Shown: piece by piece, positions 58,388 to 64,000 of the stretch
Layout of the letters: each line of letters opens with the position of its first letter
Position numbering within the stretch: position 1 is the stretch's first letter
Assembly: GCF_050947335.1 (NCBI RefSeq)
Contig: NW_027473713.1
Span: 62,001-126,000 of the forward strand
Direction of reading: 5' to 3'
DNA length: 64,000 nucleotides
Source of the DNA: Megachile rotundata
Taxonomy: Eukaryota > Arthropoda > Insecta > Hymenoptera > Megachilidae
Made by a program: the position numbers and the translations under genes
The notes under the pieces: generated by a model
The model's database searches: none
What the model was told of the DNA's origin: nothing
Seen by the model: the letters and a program-made list of their open reading frames with translations, nothing else

Positions 58388-59133
58388 CAATCTAACTCAT
58401 ATTATTAACCATATTATGCAGATATGATCGATAGAACTACAACTAGTATACTCATTACTCTTATTATTATCAATCTAACTCATATTATTAGCCATATTAT
58501 GCTTATATGATCGATAGAACGACAATTACTATACTCATTACTCTTATTATTATCAATCTAACCCATATTGTTAGCCATATTATGCTTATATGATGGATAG
58601 GACGACAATTACTATACTTATTACTCTTATTATTATCAATCTAACTCATATTATTAGCCATATTATGCTTATATGATCGGTAGAACGATAATTACTATAC
58701 CTATTACTCTTATTATTATCAATCTAACTCATATCATTAGCCATATTATGCCTATATGATCGATCGAACGACAATGACTATACTCACTTCTCTTATTATT
58801 ATCAATCTAACTCATATTATTAGCCATATTATGCTTATATGATCGATAGAACGACAATTACTATACTTATTACACTCACTGTTATCAATCTAACTCATAT
58901 TATTAACCATATTATGCAGATATGATCGATAGAACTACAATTAGTTTACTCCTTACTCTTATTATTATCAATCTAACTCATATTATTAGCCATATTATGC
59001 TTATATGATCGATAGAACGACAATTACTATATTCATTTCTCTTATTATTATCAATCTAATTCATATTATTAGCCATATTATGCTTATATGATCGACAGAA
59101 CGACAATTACTATACTTATTACTCTCATTATTG

Positions 59134-62100
59134 TCAATCTAACTCATATTATTAACCATATTATGCAGATATGATCGATAGAACTACAATTAGTATACTC
59201 ATTACTCTTATTATTATCAATCTAACTCACATCATTAGCCATATTATGCTTATATGATTGATCGAACGACTATGACTATACGCACTTCTCTTATTATTAT
59301 CAATCTTACTCATATTATTAGCCATATTATGCTTATATGATCGATCGAACGACAATGACTATACTCACTTCTCTTATTATTATCAATCTAACTCATATTA
59401 TTAGCCATATTATGCTTATGTGATCGATAGAAGGATAATTACTATACTTATTACTCTTATTATTATGAATCTAACTCATATTATTAACCATATTATGCAG
59501 ATATGATCGATAGCACGCCATTTACTACACTAATTACTCTTATTATTATCAATCTAACTCATATTATTAACCATATTATGCAGATATGATCGATAGAACT
59601 ACAATTAGTATACTCATTACTCTTATTATTATCAATCTAACTCATATTATTAGCCATATTAAGCTTATATGATCGATAGAACGACAATTACTATATTCAT
59701 TTCCCTTATTGTTATCAATCTAACTCATATTATTAGCCATATTATGCTTATATGATCGACAGAACGACTATTACTATACTTATTACTCTCATTATTATCA
59801 GCCTAACTCATATTATTAGCCATATTATGCTTATATGATCGATAGACGACAATTACTATACTCATTACTCTTATTATTATCAATCTAACTCATATTATTA
59901 GCCATATTATGCTTATATGATCGATAGAACGACAATTACTGTACTCATTACACTTATTATTATCAATCTAACTCATGTTATTAACCATATTATGCTAATA
60001 TGATCGATAGAACGACAATTACTATACTTATTACACTCACTATTATCAATCTAACTCATATTATTAACCATATTATGCAGATATGATCGATATAACGACA
60101 ATTACTATACTTATTACACTCACTATTATCATTCTAACTCATATTATTAACCATATTATGCAGATATGATCGATAGCACGACATTTACTGTACTTATTAC
60201 TCTTACTGTTATCAATCTAACTCATATTATTAACCATATTATGCAGATATGATCGATAGAACTACAATTAGTATACTCATTACTCTTATTATTATCAATC
60301 TAACTCATATCATTAGCCATATTTTGCTTATATGATTGATCGAACGACAATGACTATACTCACTTCTCTTATTATTATCAATCTTACTCATATTATTAGC
60401 CATATTATGCTTATATGATCGATCGAACGACAATGACTATACTCACTTCTCTTATTATTATCAATCTTACTCACATTATTAGACATATTATGCTTATATG
60501 ATCGATCGAACGACAATGACTATACTCACTTCTCTTATTATTATCAATCTAACTCATATTATTAGCCATATTATGCTTATATGATCGATAGAAAGACAAT
60601 TACTATACTTATTACACTCACTGTTATCAATCTAACTCATATTATTAACCACATTATGCAAATATGATCGATAGAACGACAATTACTATACTCATTTCTC
60701 TTATTATTATCAGCCTAACTCATATTATAAGCCATATTATGCTAATATGATCGATAGAACGACAATTACTATACTTATTACACTCACTATTATCAATCTA
60801 ACTCATATTATTAACCATATTATGCAGATATGATCGATAGAAAGACAATTACTATACTCATTTCTCTTATTATTATCAATCTAACTCATATTATTAGCCA
60901 TATTATGCTATATGATCGATTAGAACGACAATTACTATACTTATTACTCTCATTATTATCAATCTAACTCATATTATTAGCCATATTATGCTTATGTGAT
61001 CGATAGAAGGACAATTACTATACTTATTACTCTCATTATTATCAGCCTAACTCATATTATTAACCATATTATGCAGATATGATCGATAGCACGCCATTTA
61101 CTACACTTATTACTCTTATTATTATCAATCTAACTCAGATTATCAGCCATATTATGCAGATATGATCGATAGAACTACAATTAGTATACTCATTACTCTT
61201 ATTATTATCAATCTAACTCATATCATTAGCCATATTATGCTTATATGATCGATCGAACGACAATGACTATACTCACTTCTCTTATTATTATCAATCTAAC
61301 TCATATTATTAACCATATTATACTAATATGATCGATAGAACGACAATTACTATACCTATTACACTCACTATTATCAATCTAACTCATATTATTAACCATA
61401 TTATGCGGATATGATCGATAGCATGACAATTACTACACTTATTACTCTTATTATTATCAATCTAACTCATATTATTAACCATATTATGCAGACATGATCG
61501 ATAGAACTACAAATAGTATACTCATTACTCTTATTATTATCAATCTAACTCATATTATTAGCCATATTAAGCTTATATGATCGATAGAACGACAATTACT
61601 ATATTCATTTCCCTTATTGTTATCAATCTAACTCATATTATTAGCCATATTATGCTTGTATGATCGACAGAACGACTATTACTATACTTATTACTCTCAT
61701 TATTATCAGCCTAACTCATATTATTAGCCATATTATGCTTATATGATCGATAGACGACAATTACTATACTCATTACTCTTATTATTATCAATCTAACTCA
61801 TATTATTAGCCATATTATGCTTATATGATCGATAGAACGACAATTACTGTACTCATTACACTTATTATTATCAATCTAATTCATGTTATTAACCATATTA
61901 TGCTAATATGATCGATAGAACGACAATTACTATACTTATTACACTCACTATTATCAATCTAACTCATATTATTAACCATATTATGCAGATATGATCGATA
62001 TAACGACAATTACTATACTTATTACACTCACTATTATCAATCTAACTCATATTATTAACCATATTATGCAGATATGATGGACAGCACGACATTTACTGTA

Positions 62101-63161
62101 CTTATTACTCTTATTGTTATCAATCTAACTCATATTATTAACAATATTATGCAGATATGATCGATAGAACTACAATTAGTATACTCCTTACTCTTATTAT
62201 TATCAATCTAACTCATATTATTAGCCATATTATGCTTATATGATCGATAGAACGACAATTACTATATTCATTTCTCTTACTATTATCAATCTAACTCATA
62301 TTATTAGCCATATTATGCTTATATGATCGGTAGAACGATAATTACTATACCTATTACTCCTATTATTATCAATCTAACTCATATCATTAGCCATATTATG
62401 CTTATATGATCGATCGAACGACAATGGCTATACTCACTTCTCTTATTATTATCAATCTAACTCATATCATTAGCCATATTATGCTTATATGATCGATCGA
62501 ACGACAATGACTATACTCACTTCTCTTATTATTATCAATCTTACTCATATTATTAGCCATATTATGCTTATATGATCGATCGAACGACAATGACTATACT
62601 TATTACACTCACTGTTATCAATGTAACTCATATTATTGACCATATTATGCAGATATGATCGATAGAACTACAATTAGTATACTCCTTACTCTTATTATTA
62701 TCAATCTAACTCATATTATTAGCCATATTATGCTTACATGATCGATAGAACGACAATTACTATACTTATTACACTCACTGTTATGAATCTAACTCATATT
62801 ATTAACCATATTATGCAGATATGATCGATAGAACTACAATTAGTATACTCCTTACTCTTATTATTATCAATCTAACTCATATTATTAGCCATATTATGCT
62901 TATATGATCGATAGAACGACAATTACTATATTCATTTCTCTTATTATTATCAATCTAATTCATATTATTAGCCATATTATGCTTATATGATCGACAGAAC
63001 GACAATTACTATACTTATTACTCTCATTATTATCAGCCTAACTCATATTATTAGCCATATTATGCTAATATGATCGATAGAACGACAATTACTATACTTA
63101 TTACACTCACTATTATCAATCTAACTCATATTATTAACCATATTATGCAGATATGATCGAT
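59134..63161 (+). repeat. Block L, copy 2 (4.03 kb)
   Basis: Partner of 27691-31718 at a constant +31,443 bp: AAGCTT at 59661 and 61569, TAGACGAC at 59843 and 61751, GATTGATCGAACGACTATG at 59255. Private differences include CATTCTAAC near 60131, CATATTTTGC near 60321, CAAATAGTATAC near 61511, GATGGACAG near 62077 and a compensated indel pair in the unit at 60877. The match ends at 63162, where GATAGCACG replaces GATCGAACG. Confidence 0.9.
60877..60959 (+). repeat. Monomer with a compensating -1/+1 indel pair
   Basis: GCTATATGATCGATTAG replaces GCTTATATGATCGATAG: one T lost and one T gained about 12 bases later, total length unchanged at 83 bp. Its partner in block L copy 1 (near 29460) is normal. 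Two opposite slips in one monomer suggest a read-level error as much as real change. Confidence 0.8.
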
Positions 63162-64000
63162 AGCACGACATTTACTATACTTATTACTGTTATTGTTATC
63201 AATCTAACTCATATTATTAACCATATTATGCAGATATGATCGATAGAAAGACAATTACTATACTCATTTCTCTTATTATTATCAATCTAACTCATATTAT
63301 TAGCCATATTATGCTTATATGATCGATAGAACGACAATTACTATACTTATTACTCTCATTATTGTCAATCTAACTCATATTATTAGCCATATTATGCTTA
63401 TGTGATCGATAGAAAGACAATTACTATACTTATTACTCTTATTATTATGAATCTAACTCATATTATTAACCATATTATGCAGATATGATCGATAGCACGA
63501 CATTTACTGTACTTATTACTCTTACTGTTATCAATCTAACTCATATTATTAACCATATTATGCACATATGATCGATAGAACGACAATTACTATACTTATT
63601 ACTCTTATTATTATGAATCTAACTCATATTATTAACCATATTATGCAGATATGATCGATAGCACGACATTTACTGTACTTATTACTCTTACTGTTATCAA
63701 TCTAACTCATATTATTAACCATATTATGCAGATATGATCGATAGAACTACAATTAGTATACTCATTACTCTTATTATTATCAATCTAACTCATATCATTA
63801 GCCATATTATGCTTATATGATTGATCGAACGACAATGACTATACTCACTTCGCTTATTATTATCAATCTTACTCATATTATTAGCCATATTATGCTTATA
63901 TGATCGATCGAACGACAATGACTATACTCACTTCTCTTATTATTATCAATCTTACTCATATTATTAGCCATATTATGCTTATATGATCGATAGAACGACA

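Larger units (their letters stand above)
27222..64000 (+). repeat. 83-bp satellite array, right arm
   Basis: Continuation of the same head-to-tail satellite in the same orientation. The register runs from an inferred start at 27194 (inside the gap) to 63947, exactly 443 monomers once 17 one-base deletions (the TAGACGAC/TAGACAAC variant) and one one-base insertion near 57681 are counted; a compensating -1/+1 pair lies in the unit at 60877. No gene, transposon, inverted unit or unrelated spacer is visible. Compared with the left arm it is richer in monomers with GATCGATCG (PvuI site) and in GATGGATAGGAC and GATCGGTAGAACGATAA variants. It lacks, as far as I can see, the ACACACAC tail and the 86-bp monomers of the left arm. 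It is dominated by large near-identical blocks (L, P and K, below), suggesting more recent amplification than in the first 16 kb. Confidence 0.98.

Noticed and set aside
28400..61751. A universal 23-monomer higher-order period
   Set aside because: 23-monomer spacing of the TAGACGAC marker recurs four times in the right arm, but other spacings (8, 14, 16, 19, 25, 31, 32, 34, 41 and 42) are as common, and two of the four come from the duplicated block L. It is a local feature, not the array's period.
1..64000. Open reading frames across monomers, on either strand
   Set aside because: The consensus has TAA, TGA and TAG on the plus strand and many stops on the minus strand. With an 83-bp period each frame meets them within about 34 codons (plus strand). 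Longer frames appear only where variants such as AATCTTACTC or GATCGATCG remove a stop. There is no start context, composition shift or conservation suggesting coding.
1..64000. CRISPR array (regular repeats of constant length)
   Set aside because: The whole 83 bp is repeated with graded variation and there are no unique spacers between short identical repeats. It is a satellite, not repeat-spacer architecture.
1..64000. CENP-B box or other known centromere protein site
   Set aside because: No TTCG...CGGG pattern on either strand; the monomer lacks any CGGG. Centromere function is therefore only a possibility from array form.
1..64000. Origin or iteron region of a plasmid or virus
   Set aside because: Iterons are a few short copies beside a replication gene; here about 770 units extend beyond both edges with no gene nearby.
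1..64000. Transposon or retroelement insertions
   Set aside because: Every stretch I read aligns to the monomer in the same register; there are no terminal repeats, poly-A tails, coding fragments or target-site duplications, and the indel ledger leaves no room for inserted sequence.
1..64000. Promoter-like TATA or -10/-35 motifs
   Set aside because: TATAC/TATTA motifs occur in every unit because the sequence is AT-rich; none stands out in position or context.
1..64000. Inverted segments or strand switches within the array
   Set aside because: I looked for the reverse-complement signature (GGTTAATAATATGAG) in runs and found none; all units read in the plus orientation.

Overview
The whole window is a single tandem satellite array. 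It contains no protein gene, RNA gene, transposon or CRISPR array that I can support. The repeat unit is 83 bp, about 26% G+C, and every unit runs head to tail in the same orientation. Counting repeat starts gives 326 units from the left edge to position 27058 and 443 units from 27194 to 63947, plus partial units at the edges and at one 100-bp run of N (27122-27221). A long, AT-rich, uninterrupted satellite with higher-order structure points to eukaryotic heterochromatin, such as a centromeric, pericentromeric, subtelomeric or sex/B-chromosome block. I do not recognise the satellite and cannot name the organism.

Monomers fall into recurring variants. The main split is type A (TTAACC followed by GCAG) against type B (TTAGCC followed by GCTT). 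Further variants lie in the central GATCGATAGAACGAC segment and in the last 25 bases. One variant creates a HindIII site (27 seen) and another a PvuI site. Few monomers differ in length. I found 13 length-variant monomers left of the gap and 18 right of it (plus one monomer with a compensating pair of indels), and these account exactly for the repeat register across both arms.

Layout. (1) 1-16 kb: an older-looking mosaic in which blocks of about 1.1-2.2 kb recur at spacings of 18, 38, 41, 48, 62 and 76 monomers (blocks X, W, Y, Z); four 86-bp monomers occur only here. (2) 16.67-23.23 kb: a 35-monomer (2902-bp) higher-order repeat, two full copies and a third with an internal 7-monomer deletion. 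(3) 23.2-27.1 kb: a mixed stretch reusing segments from further left. (4) The gap, whose drawn length breaks the register. (5) 27.7-31.7 kb: a 4.03-kb block (L) that reappears at 59.1-63.2 kb, exactly 31,443 bp away. (6) 32.1-45.0 kb: tandem copies of a 4812-bp block (P) and a shortened third copy. (7) 45-53 kb: a mosaic of the same pieces. (8) 53.16-58.39 kb: three tandem copies of a 19-monomer unit (K), the middle one enlarged by a 6-monomer duplication. (9) 58.4-64 kb: the second L block and flanks.

The biology here is therefore repeat evolution: unequal exchange or amplification acting at several scales, always in whole monomers. Some monomer variants occur only on one side of the assembly gap. 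Coordinates of block edges come from reading by eye and are good to a few tens of bases; identities are estimates, not alignments.
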